DNA from: Dryocosmus kuriphilus
Taxonomy: Eukaryota; Arthropoda; Insecta; Hymenoptera; Cynipidae
Length of the DNA stretch: 64,000 bases
Direction of reading: 5' to 3'
Assembly: GCA_038277395.1 (NCBI GenBank)
Contig: CM076194.1
Coordinates: 183,600,288 to 183,664,287 of the forward strand
Shown here: positions 40,724 to 50,690 of the stretch, piece after piece
Layout of the letters: every line of letters begins with the position of its first letter
Numbering within the stretch: position 1 is the first letter of the stretch
The notes under the pieces: generated by a model
What the model was told of the DNA's origin: nothing
Seen by the model: the letters and a program-made list of their open reading frames with translations, nothing else
Databases searched by the model: none
Translations under genes and position numbers: made by a program

Positions 40724-41527
40724 GAATTAACATATTTCACGAATAACTCAAAAACTACGCGTCTGATCAAAAAAATGATAGAGAGCAAATTTGTAGAACT
40801 CTTTGAGCTGAAACAATTTTACTTTCTTACATTTTTTTTTGTATCTCTCATAGTTTAGCCGGAAAATGGATTTTTTTTGTGATTTTGTGAAAACCGTTTT
40901 TGATCGATAAAACCATAACCGTTGGTCAAAAGTGGCCGGTTAACGAACTCGTCCTTACTTTTTACACTTTAAAGAAGTGTGCCAAAGCGCAATCCAATCG
41001 ATTAGTCCTTCGAAAGTTATCGTGTCCACAGACTACGACGACAACAACAACGACAACGACGACAACGACGACAACAACGACAGACAGACACCAACGTAAA
41101 ACCTTTTTTTTCGGGTTCAGGGGGTCATGAAACGTGGAGATTTCATGAAATCCGCGAAAGTCAGTTTTCACATAAAACTAATACCTTCTCATTGAGATGA
41201 GAATGTAATAATAAAAAAATTGCATTTTTCAGCCAAACTGTGTAAAAAAATGAAGAAATTTACGTTTTAGATATAAATTCATTGATTGGTGAGCGCGAGG
41301 ACAGGTGATGTAACTTTTAATAACTTTTTTATTGACTGTATAGTTTTGTAATGTATTTTTTGATGAAAAGAAAGTAACGGTATTATACGTTTAATGAAGA
41401 AAGTATGGGTTGTATCAAAAAAAATGGTTCAAGGGAATTTGTAGGTCCTTGGAAGGTGAATAATTCTGCTTCTTGATATTTTCACGTATCTCGCATACTT
41501 TTGCGAAAAAAGTAGATTTTTTTATAC
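40724..41527 (+). repeat. Unit 50 with a 33-bp internal deletion
   Basis: The unit is 804 bp, the shortest of the first fifty. At 41,310/41,311 the sequence passes from GACAGGTGATG straight to TAACTTTTAATAAC, missing the 33 bp that normally lie between, which include GAATGCGCCTGAGTAGCGGG and GCAGATTTTTCAA. The flanks are otherwise intact apart from small nearby insertions such as GTTTTGTAATG and AAAGTAACGG near 41,345-41,380. It is the first unit with a clear structural change and precedes the larger rearrangement of the next unit. Confidence 0.88.
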
Positions 41528-42569
41528 GAATTATTAAACATATTTCACGAATAACTCAAAAACTACGAACTGTGCAAAGCGTTCTGATCAAAAAAATGAT
41601 AGAGAGACGGAACCAGTACGCAATTTTGTAGAACTTTTTGAGCTTTCATGAAATGAACAATTTTACTGTTTTACATTTTTTTTGTATCTCTTTTTGGATA
41701 GTTTAAGCCGGGAAATGGCCTTACGATTTTTTTGATTTTGTAAAACTTTTTGATGCCGTTTTTGATGGATTTTGATTTAAAACCATAAACCGTTGGTCAA
41801 AAGTGGCCGGTTAAACGAACTCGTTTTACTTTTTACACTTTAAAGAAGTGTGCCAAAGCGCAATTCCAATCCGATTAGTTTTCTTCGAAAGTTATCGTGG
41901 TTCCACAGGTACGACGAGTCCAACGACGAACACAACGACGGTGAACAACAACAACGACATGACGGACAACCATGGTTTTTTGAGTTATCTGTGGGGAAAA
42001 CCGTTTTTTTGATCGATAATTTCATTCAAAAGTTTTTAGATTTAAGGATGTGTAGCAACAACGATTTCATGAATTCGATCTCGAGATTGAGTCGTGTCAG
42101 ACAAGACAGTCAATGAAAACGTAAAACCTTTTTTTTCGGGTTCAGGGGGTCATGAAACGTGGAGATTTCATGAAATCCGGAAAGTCAGTTTTCACATAAA
42201 ACTAAATAACCTTCTCATTGAGATGAGAATGTAAAAAAAAATTGCATTTTTCAGCCAAACTGTGTAAAAAATGAAGAAATTTACGTTTTAGATATAAATT
42301 CATTGATTGGTGAGCGCGAGACAGGTGATGAGAATGCGCCTGAGTAGCGGGCAGATTTTTCAATAACTTTTAATAACTTTTTATTGACTGTATAGTAATG
42401 TATTTTTTGATTAAAAGAACGGTTTTATACGTTTAATGAAGAAAGTATGGGTTGTATCAAAAAATGGTTTATCAAGGGAATTTGTAGGTCCTTGGAAGGT
42501 GAATAATTCTGCTTCTTGATATTTTCACGTATCTCGCATACTTTTGCGAAAAAGTAGATTTTTTTATAC
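41528..42569 (+). repeat. Unit 51: 1,042-bp monomer with a partial internal duplication
   Basis: The unit is about 212 bp too long. A first pass from the GATTTTGTG segment through the microsatellite occupies about 41,724-41,973. At 41,974 the sequence starts over with GGTTTTTTGAGTTATCTG then GGAAAACCGTTTTTTTGATC, GATAATTTCATTCAAAAG, and a strongly altered run through GTGTAGCAACAACG and CGTGTCAGACAAGACAG to CGTAAAACC at 42,120. In a normal unit that segment is about 225 bp, which accounts for the extra length. Both passes are diverged from consensus and carry extra short insertions. A foreign insertion is the alternative, but the shared landmarks in order favour duplication. Confidence 0.7.
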
Positions 42570-44237
42570 GAATTAACATATTTCACGAATAACTCAAAAA
42601 AACTACGCGTCTGATCAAAAAAATGATAGAAAGAGCAAGTTTGTAGACTCATTTTGAGGTGAACAATTTTACTTTCTTACAATTTTTTTTTATCTCTCAT
42701 AGTTTAGCCGGAAAATGGATTTTTTGATTTTGTGAAAACCGTTTTTGATCGATAAAACCATAACCGTTGGTCAAAAGTGGCCGGTTAACGAACTCGTCCT
42801 TACTTTTTACACTTAAAAGAAGTGTTGCCAAAGCGCAATCCAATCCGATTAGTCCTTCGAAAGTTATCGTGTCCACAGGACAACTACGACGACAACAACG
42901 ACAACGACGACAACAACGACAGACAGACAGACACCAACGTAAAACCTTTTTTTTCGGGTTCAGGGGGTCATGAAACGTGGAGATTTCATGAAATCCGCGA
43001 AAAGTCAGTTTTCACATAAAAAACTAATACCTTCTCATTGAGATGAGAATGTAATAATAAAAAAAATTGCATTTTTCAGCCAAACTGTGTAAAAAATGAA
43101 GAAATTTACGTTTTAGATATAAATTATTGATTGGTGAGCGCGAGACAGGTGATGAGAATGCGCCTGAGTAGCGGGCAGATTTTTCAATAACTTTTAATAA
43201 CTTTTTATTGACTGTATAGTAATGTATTTTTTGATGAAAAGAACGGTTTTTATACGTTTAATGAAGAAAAGTATGGGTTGTATCAAAAAATGGTTCCAAG
43301 GGAATTTGTAGGTCCTTGGAAGGTGAATAATTCTGCTTCTTGATATTTTCACGTATCTCGCATACTTTTGCGGAAAAAAAGTAGATTTTTTTTATACGAA
43401 TTAACATATTTCACGAATAAACTCAAAAACTACGCGTCTGATCAAAAAAATGATAGAGAGCAAGTTTGTAGAACTTTTTTGAGAGGGTGAACAATTTTAC
43501 TTCTTACATTTTTTTTGTATCTCTCATAGTTTTAGTAGCCGGAAAATGGATTTTTTGATTTTGTGAAAACCGTTTTTGATGGATAAAACCATAACCGTTG
43601 GTCAAAAGTGGCCGGTTAACGAACTCGTCCTTACTTTTTACACTTTAAAGAAGTGTGCCAAAGCGCAATCCAATCCGATTAGTCTTCGAAAGTTATCGTG
43701 TCCACAAACAGATCTACAGACTACGACAAAACGACAACAACGACACGACGACAACAACGACAGACAGACACCAACGTAAAACCTTTTTTTTCGGGTTCAG
43801 GGGGTCATGAAACGTGGAGATTTCATGAAATCCGCGAAAGTCAGTTTTCACATAAAACTAATACCTTCTCATTGAGATGAGAATGTAAATAATGTTAAAA
43901 ATTGCATTTTTCAGCCAAACTGTGTAAAAAATGAAGAAATTTACGTTTTAGATATAAATTCATTGATTGGTGAGCGCGAGACAGGTGATGAGAATGCGCT
44001 CTGAGTAGCGGGCAGATTTTTCTTCAATAACTTTTAATAACTTTTTATTGACTGTATAGTAATGTATTTTTTGATTAAAAAAGAAAACGGTTTTATACGT
44101 TTAATGAAGAAAGTATGGGTTGTATCAAAAAATGGTTTCAAGGGAATTTGTAGGTCCTTGGAAGGTGAATAATTTGCTCCTCTTGATATTTTCACGTATC
44201 TCGCATACTTTTGCGAAAAAGTAGATTTTTTATATAC
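42570..44237 (+). repeat. Satellite units 52-53, nearly normal
   Basis: Unit starts are at 42,570 and 43,398, with lengths of 828 and 840 bp. Both keep all landmarks, including the four dyads. They differ by small changes such as GAGAGGGTGAACAA for GAGCTGAACAA near 43,483, GATGGATAAAACC for GATCGATAAAACC near 43,578, and an altered microsatellite start, ACAAACAGATCTACAG, near 43,704. They separate the rearranged unit 51 from the progressive decay that begins in unit 54. Confidence 0.9.
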
Positions 44238-45394
44238 GAATTAACATATTTTACACGAATAACTCAAAAACTACGCGTCTGATCAAAAAAATGATAGAGA
44301 GACAAATTTGTAGAACTTTTTGAGCGGGAACAATTTTACTTTCTTACATTTTTTTTTGTATCTCTCATAGTTTAGCCGGAAAAAAATGGATTTTTTGATT
44401 TTGTGAAAAACCGTTTTTTTGATGGATAAAACCATAACCGTTGGTCAAAAACCGTGGCCGGTTAACGAACTCGTCCTTACTTTTTACACTTAAAGAAAGT
44501 GGGGGGGGAACAAAAGAAGTGCCAAAGCGCAATCCAATCAGATTTACTCCTTCGAAAGTTATGTGGGAAGATACAAACGACTACGACGGAAACGACGACA
44601 ACTACGAAAACACGACAGACAGAACCACCGATACGTAAAAAACCTTTTTTTTTTCGGGTTCAGGGGGTCATGAAAAACCGTTGGAGATTGCATGGAAATC
44701 CGCGAAAGTCAAATTTTCAATAAAATCTTAAGTACCTTCTTCTGAGATAGAGAATGTAATAAATAATTGCATTTTTCAGCCAAACTGTGTTAAAAAACGA
44801 AGAAATTTACGTTTTAGATATAAATTCATTGATTGGTGAGGCCGCGAGACAGGTGATGAGAAATGAGCTGAGTACTTGCGGGGAAGATTTTTCAATAACT
44901 TTTAATAATCTTTTTATTGACTCCGCTATATGTAATGTATTTTTTGTTGAAAAGAAAACGGTTTTATACTCGTTTAATGAAGAAGTATGGGTTGTATCAA
45001 AAAATGGTTTAAAGGGTTATTTGTAGGTCCCTTGGAAGGTGAATAATTTCTGATTCTTGAGATTTTCACCACGTGGTATCGTCATACTTTTGCGATAGAA
45101 AAGTAGATTTTTTTATACGACATTAACATATTTCACGAATAAAACTCAAAAACTACGCGTCTGATCAAAAAAAAAAATGATAGAGTAGAAGTTTGTAGAA
45201 CTCTTGTCAGACTGGAACAATTATTACTTTCTTTACATTTTTTTTGTATCTCTATAGTTTAGACGGAAAATGGATTTTTTGATTTTGTGAAAACGGTTTT
45301 TGATCGATAAAAGCATTAACAGTTGGTAAAAGTCGGCCTATGATGACGAATCGTCCTTATTTTTCACGACTCTATGAAGAAAATGATGCCAAAG

Positions 45395-45515
45395 GCAATC
45401 CACCCGAGCCGCGCGAACGTTACAGTGTCAACTGACTCGCGAACACGATGCACCGCGATGCAACTGACTGTAGCGTGAGCGAGGCGACGAGAGGTACTTA
45501 TCAAGGTTTAAAAAC
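45395..45515. other. GC-richer patch replacing the microsatellite in a divergent unit
   Basis: Where the ACG/ACA tract should lie, the sequence reads CACCCGAGCCGCGCGAACG, CAACTGACTCGCGAACACG, ATGCACCGCGATGCAACTG and GAGCGAGGCGACGAGAGG. It is richer in G and C than anything else in the array and contains a near-repeat of GATGCA and CAACTGACT. Flanking landmarks (TCGTCCTTATTTTTCACGAC before, AAAAACCTTCTTTTTATTAG after) show it sits in the correct place in the monomer. I recognise no gene or element in it. Confidence 0.6.
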
Positions 45516-46149
45516 CTTCTTTTTATTAGTAAGGTTTTGGGGTCATTAATCTTTGGAGTATGTAATAAAATCGGAATAGTTAGTATTTTATCTGATTAAT
45601 AGTAAAACGGTGATTATTGAGATGAGAATATACTCACATGAAGAAAAAGGGGGAGTTTTCGAATGACGCAGGAATGTTGTATTCATCCAAGGCACAGAAA
45701 ATTAGCGTATTACGCCACATAAATTCGGCTGATTGATCGATTTTTCACAAGATCATGAGATGCACGAGATCGGGGAGATTTTTTCTCCTATTTTTAAATA
45801 ATTTTTCTTTATTTTATACGAATACTGAACATATTGATCACAATACTAAGTTTTTAAACGTTTTTATGAAGAACGCTACTGCGTCTGATCAAGAAAAAAC
45901 TCCTGCATAAGAGGCAAAGTTGTAGAGACATTTTAATAAGGGAAGGACTCAGCAGGTCTGATATTTTACGTATTAGAGATTACCTTTGCCAAATTCCTTG
46001 AAGTAGATTTTCTGTCTACTTATCTAATTATCTCAGATCTATCCTCTAACTACGTCTGGATCGAAATAATTTTTGTATCGAAAGATATTTATGGTATGAA
46101 GGCACTTGAGATGTACAATGGAATTTTCTTACATTTTCTGAAAAAAACC

Positions 46150-46260
46150 TCGATAATGTGTAGCCTGTGACAGCTGCATCCCCCGGACTTTGTGGGACCA
46201 GACACCCCTTTTGATGATAACTGGACTAATAGGCTGGTCAGAAGGAGTGCCGGTTAACGA
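46150..46260. other. Unalignable patch in a divergent unit
   Basis: Between GAAAAAAACCTCGATAATG and GGAGTGCCGGTTAACGATAC the expected AT-rich end of subrepeat B is replaced by sequence including GACAGCTGCATCCCCCGGAC and TTTGTGGGACCAGACACCCC. A trace of the normal order remains (TTTTGATGATAACTGG against TTTTTGATCGATAAAACC, and GGCTGGTCAGAAGG against CGTTGGTCAAAAG). No coding or RNA feature is visible. Confidence 0.55.
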
Positions 46261-48779
46261 TACTTGTCCTTACTTTTTACACTCTAAAGAAGAGCGCCCA
46301 AAGCGCAATCCAATCCGATAGTGGGCGTCGGAAAGTTTACCTTGTTCACCAGACTACAACGGCAACAACGACAACCGAACACAACAACGACAACACCGAC
46401 CGCCATCCACCAACGTAAAACTTTTTTTTCGGATTCAGTGGGGGTCATGAAACTGGGTGAGATTTCATGAAATCCGCGAAAGTCCAGTTTTCAACATAAA
46501 AATAATACTGTCTCATTGAGATAGAATGTATAATAAAAAAAATTGCATTTTTCAGCCAAACCAGTGTAAAAAAATGAAGAGAATTTACGTTTTACGATAT
46601 AAATTCATTGATTGGTGAGCGCGAGAACAGGTGTATGAGAATGCGCTGAGTAGCGGGCAGATTTTTCAATAATTTAAATAACAATTATTGACTGTATTAT
46701 AGTAGATGTATCTTTTTGAAATGATGAAAGTAACGGTCTTTAGCATACGTTTACATGAAGAAAGTATGGGTTGCATCAAAAATCGTTCAAGGGAATTTGT
46801 AGTTCCCTGGAAGGTGTAATAATTTGTTCTTGTTATTTCACGTATCAACATCGGTCGCATTTACTTTTGGCGGAAAAGTAGTTTTTTTTTATACGATTAT
46901 TAACCATATTTCACGAATAACTCAAAAAAACTACGCGTCTGATCAAAAAATGATAGAGGAGATTAAGTTTTGTAGAACGTTTTTGAGGTGAACAATTTTA
47001 ATTTTCTACTTACATTTTTTTTGTATCTTCTCATAGTTTAGCAATCGGAAAATGGATTTTTTGATTTTGTGAAAAACCGTTTTTTTTGATCGATAAAACC
47101 ATAACGGTTGTCAAAAGTGCGGTTAACGACTTCGTCCTTACTTTTTACACTTAAAGAAGTTGCCCAAAGCGCAATCTAATCCGATATAAGTCCTTCGAAA
47201 GTTATCGTGTTACACAGGGTGGAAAACAAACGTCGAACAACAGGATAACGACGACAATAGACGACTGACAGAACCAAACGTAAAACCTTTTTTTTCGATT
47301 TTCAGGGGGTCATGTGAAAAGTGGAGATTTCATGAAATCCGCGAAAGTCCAGTTTTCACATAAAACTAATACCGTTCTCATTGAGATGAGAATGTAATAA
47401 TAAAAAAAATTGCAATTTTTCAGCCAAAACTGTGTTAAAAAATGAAAGGGAAATTTACGTTTTAGATATAAATTCATTGAATTGGTGAGCGCGAGACAGG
47501 TGACGAGACATGAGCCTGAGTAGCGGGCAGATTTTTCAATACTTTTAATAACTTTTTTTGACTGTAAGTAATGTATTTTTTTGATGAAAAGAAACGGTTT
47601 TATAGCGTTTAATGAAGACAAGTATGGTTGTATCAAAAAAATCGTTTCAAGGAATTTGTATGTCCCTTGGAAGGTGAATAATTCTGCTTTTGATATTTTC
47701 ACCGTATCTCGCCATAGCTTTTGCGGAAAAAGTAGATTTTTTTATACGAATTATCATATTTCTCGAAATAACTCAAAACACTACGCGTCTGATAAAATCA
47801 AATGTTGAGAGAGCAAGTTTGTAGAACTTTTGAGGTGAAACAATTTTACTTTCTCGTAACGTTTTTTTTGTATCGTCGTCATAGTTTAAGCGGAAAAATG
47901 GATTTTTCAAGATTTTGTGAAAACCGTTTTTGATCCGATTAATCCCATAACCGTTTTGGTCTTAAGTGGCCGGTTAACCAACTGGTGCCTTACCTTTTTT
48001 AAATACACTTTTAAATCGAAGTGATGCCGAAGCGCAATCTAAATCCGATTAGTCGTTCGAAAGTTATCGTGAGGTCACAAGCTAAACGATAGACAAACAC
48101 AAGACAACGGACCAAACGACGTAACAGACGCAGGGGGACACCAATCGTAAAAACTGTTGTTTTCGGATGGTAAGGAGGTCATGAAAAGTGGTGATTTCCA
48201 ATGAAATACGCCGTAAGTAAAGGCATTTTCACATATAAAACTTAATACCTTCTCCTTGAGATGAGAATTGTATATACTATGAGTAAATTGCATTTATCAG
48301 CCAAACTGTGTAAAAAAATGAAGGAAATTTACGTTTCAGATAGAAATTCATTGATTGTGAGCGCGAGACAGGTGATGAGAATGCGCTCGAGTAGCGGGCA
48401 GATTTTTCAATAACTTTAAATAACTTTTGTTTGACTTGATATAATGTATTATATATTTGATGAAGAAAGCAAACGGTTTTATAATAAATACTTTTAATGA
48501 AGAAATATGATTGTATCAAAAAAATCGTTTCAAAGGAATTTGAGGAGGTCCTTGGAGTGAATAAAATTAGGCGTTCACTGAATATTTGTCCCACATAATC
48601 TGCGCATAACTTTTTTGCGGAAAAGGGTGATTTTTATATACGAGGGGTAAAACATAATTTATCACACGAATAACTCAAAAACATAACGGCTGTCTTATCA
48701 AAAAGAATATCAGGAGGTAAGGCAAATGTTTGTAGGAAACGAAATTGCTTTTTTCAGCAGGTGAACAATTGTTTGCTTC

Positions 48780-49190
48780 TCTTTTTTATCAAGTAAATTG
48801 CTTAACCATTATTATTAATATTGGTATTCCCCGTCCGATGCCCTCATGAGTTAGCACACGAGGAAAAAGCAGGGTATGATGCACAAAGCAGGTGGAGCGA
48901 CTGACGCGCAAGGCAGAGATTCAGCTAGATTTGCGAAAAATCAATAACTGGAATTAGTTTTGAATGTGACTGTGAAAAGTTAACGATATTTGATCGTGAA
49001 AAAAACCATAAAGACCGTGGGGGTCGCCAAGAAGAGGTGGAAGTGGGCGGTTAGGAAAAAGCGGAACAGCTTCTTATGGACTGTTTTTTCATCTTTTTAT
49101 TTAGTGTTATTTGAGCCGGATTATTTATTTGCTGGTTCCTTTTAATAATGTACACTCTACTAAAGGAGTGTAGTGCCGAAAGTATGGTCC
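48780..49190. other. Lengthened, poorly alignable stretch in unit 58
   Basis: This stretch covers the segment from the end of subrepeat B to AAGTGTGCCAAAGCGC but is more than twice the expected length. It includes novel-looking runs such as CGTCCGATGCCCTCATGAG, GCACAAAGCAGGTGGAGCG and CTTATTTGAGCCGG-like sequence. Isolated landmarks survive: GTTAACGATATTTGATCGTG, AGTGGGCGGTTAGG, and CTAAAGGAGTGTAGTGCCG. No open frame of note crosses it. Confidence 0.55.
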
Positions 49191-49339
49191 TTGTGCTAAA
49201 TGAAGAGCGCAATTCAATACGCTTAGTGCTTCAGATAGTTGATCCGTGTTCACGCGGTGCTACATCGACTGAGTAACAATAACGACAACAACGACGAAGA
49301 CGGACACACCAAGACGTTAGAACAGTTTTTTCGGATTCA

Positions 49340-49637
49340 GGGGACATATAAACGTGGACATTAGAATATTATTTCACTCGAATAACTCTAATAATACTAC
49401 GCTGTCTGTATCAAAAAAATGTACAGGAGAGCAAGTTTTGCTTGACCTCTTGAGTCTGACAGATTTTTAATTTCTTTACATATTTCTTGCTACTCTACTC
49501 TATAGCTTTGAGTCCGGATAGAAAAAAATGGATTTTTTGATTTCGATGGGGTAGGGGAAAACTCGGTTTCTTTGATCGCTAAAACATAAACTGTGAGTCA
49601 TAAAGAGGCCTGGTTGTTAACGAACTCGCGTCCTTAC
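49340..49637 (+). repeat. Truncated unit: ~410-bp deletion followed by a jump back
   Basis: At about 49,360 the sequence goes from AAACGTGGACATTAG, in the arm-loop region of dyad 1, directly to ATTATTTCACTCGAATAACT, the unit boundary. About 410 bp of monomer (dyads 2-4, the GC-richer patch and subrepeat A's first part) are missing. At 49,631-49,637 the short motif TCCTTAC, which belongs before TTTTTACAC, instead continues into ATTTTTTTTGTATCTC, about 122 bp further back in the monomer. The motif CTTAC occurs at both places, so the joint lies in shared sequence. Confidence 0.75.
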
Positions 49638-50690
49638 ATTTTTTTTGTATCTCTCATAGTTTAGCGGAAAATGGATTTTTTGATTTTGTGAAAACGTTTT
49701 TGATCGATAAAACCATAACCGTTGGTCAAAAGTGCCGTTAACGAACTCGTCCTTACTTTTTACACTTAAAGAAGTGGCCAAAGCGCAATCCAATCCGATT
49801 AGTCCTTCGAAAGTTATCGTGTCCACACTCAACGACGACAACGACGACAACGACGACAACAACGACAGACAGACACCAACGTAAAACCTTTTTTTTCGGG
49901 TTCAGGGGGTCATGAAACGTGGAGATTTCATGAAATCCGCGAAAGTCAGTTTTCACATAAAACTAATACCTTCTCATTGAGATGAGAATGTAATAATAAA
50001 AAAATTGCATTTTTCAGCCAAACTGTGTAAAAAATGAAGAAATTTACGTTTTAGATATAAATTCATTGATTGGTGAGCGCGAGACAGGTGATGAGAATGC
50101 GCCTGAGTAGCGGGCAGATTTTTCAATAACTTTTAATAACTTTTTATTGACTGTATAGTAATGTATTTTTTGATGAAAAGAACGGTTTTATACGTTTAAT
50201 GAAGAAAGTATGGGTTGTATCAAAAAATGGTTCCAAGGGAATTTGTAGGTCCTTGGAAGGTGAATAATTCTGCTTCTTGATATTTTCACGTATCTCGCAT
50301 ACTTTTGCGAAAAAGTAGATTTTTTTATACGAATTAACATATTTCACGAATAACTCAAAAACTACGCGTCTGATAAAAAATGATAGAGCAAGTTTGTAGA
50401 CTCTTTGAGCTAACAATTTTACTTCTTACATTTTTTTTGTATCTCTCATAGTTTAGCCGGAAAATGGATTTTTTGATTTTGTGAAAACGTTTTTGATCGA
50501 TAAAACCATAACCGTTGGTCAAAAGTGCCGGTTAACGAACTGTCCTTACTTTTTACACTTAAAGAAGTGGCCAAAGCGCAATCCAATCCGATTAGTCCTT
50601 CGAAAGTTATCGTGTCCAAACGCAACGACGACAACGACTCGACAACGACTACGCGACTACAACAAACGGACAGACAAGAGACTACGCCCA
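49638..50690 (+). repeat. Clean satellite block 1 with private short deletions
   Basis: After 49,638 the sequence is suddenly near consensus again, with a unit start at 50,331. It differs from the main array by a set of small losses shared with the other clean blocks: GTGAAAACGTTTTTGATC (one C fewer), CACTTAAAGAAGTGGCC in place of CACTTTAAAGAAGTGTGCC, and AAGTGCCG in place of AAGTGGCCGG. The second pass, at 50,485-50,580, shows the same losses. Noise returns within the microsatellite near 50,640. Confidence 0.85.

Larger units (their letters stand above)
1..41527 (+). repeat. Homogeneous block: satellite units 1-50
   Basis: Unit starts (the G of GAATTAAC) are at 1, 848, 1687, 2523, 3370, 4200, 5038, 5875, 6702, 7542, 8378, 9198, 10022, 10855, 11694, 12524, 13350, 14167, 14998, 15830, 16660, 17493, 18328, 19158, 19991, 20824, 21658, 22479, 23300, 24131, 24961, 25785, 26614, 27452, 28271, 29101, 29921, 30758, 31584, 32408, 33235, 34060, 34889, 35728, 36560, 37391, 38230, 39061, 39891 and 40724. 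Most differences between units are one- to three-base indels in homopolymers or short doublets (GAGAGA, ACAC, TACTAC) plus length change in the internal microsatellite. A few base variants recur in scattered units. The block holds no gene. Units 1-13 have somewhat more extra A and T bases than the middle of the block. Confidence 0.96.
44238..49359 (+). repeat. Progressively divergent satellite units 54-58
   Basis: Approximate unit starts are 44,238, 45,119, 46,021, 46,895, 47,748 and 48,642, so the complete units are about 853-902 bp, a few per cent longer than consensus. Changes are scattered single-base insertions and substitutions on top of recognisable landmarks, for example GAAATTTACGTTTTAGATAT near 44,801 and TGTAGTTCCCTGGAAGGTG near 46,798. 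Two stretches (45,395-45,515 and 46,150-46,260) and a third (48,780-49,190) hardly align. True old divergent monomers at an array edge and uncorrected long-read errors both predict this pattern. The excess of insertions over substitutions favours error for most of it. Confidence 0.85.

Noticed and set aside
41850..42116. Unique 88-codon frame in unit 51
   Set aside because: It arises from the partial duplication of satellite sequence and starts with GTG; no family resemblance.
44787..45026. 79-codon frame in unit 54 as a decayed gene
   Set aside because: It reads through ordinary satellite landmarks kept open by indels and starts with GTG.
45830..46894. A 1,065-bp unit with an extra copy of the 154-bp subrepeat
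   Set aside because: The ATACGAATACTGAACATATT string at about 45,826 first looked like a unit boundary. Aligned with neighbours it belongs to the segment before subrepeat A, and the true boundary is near 46,021, giving normal unit lengths.
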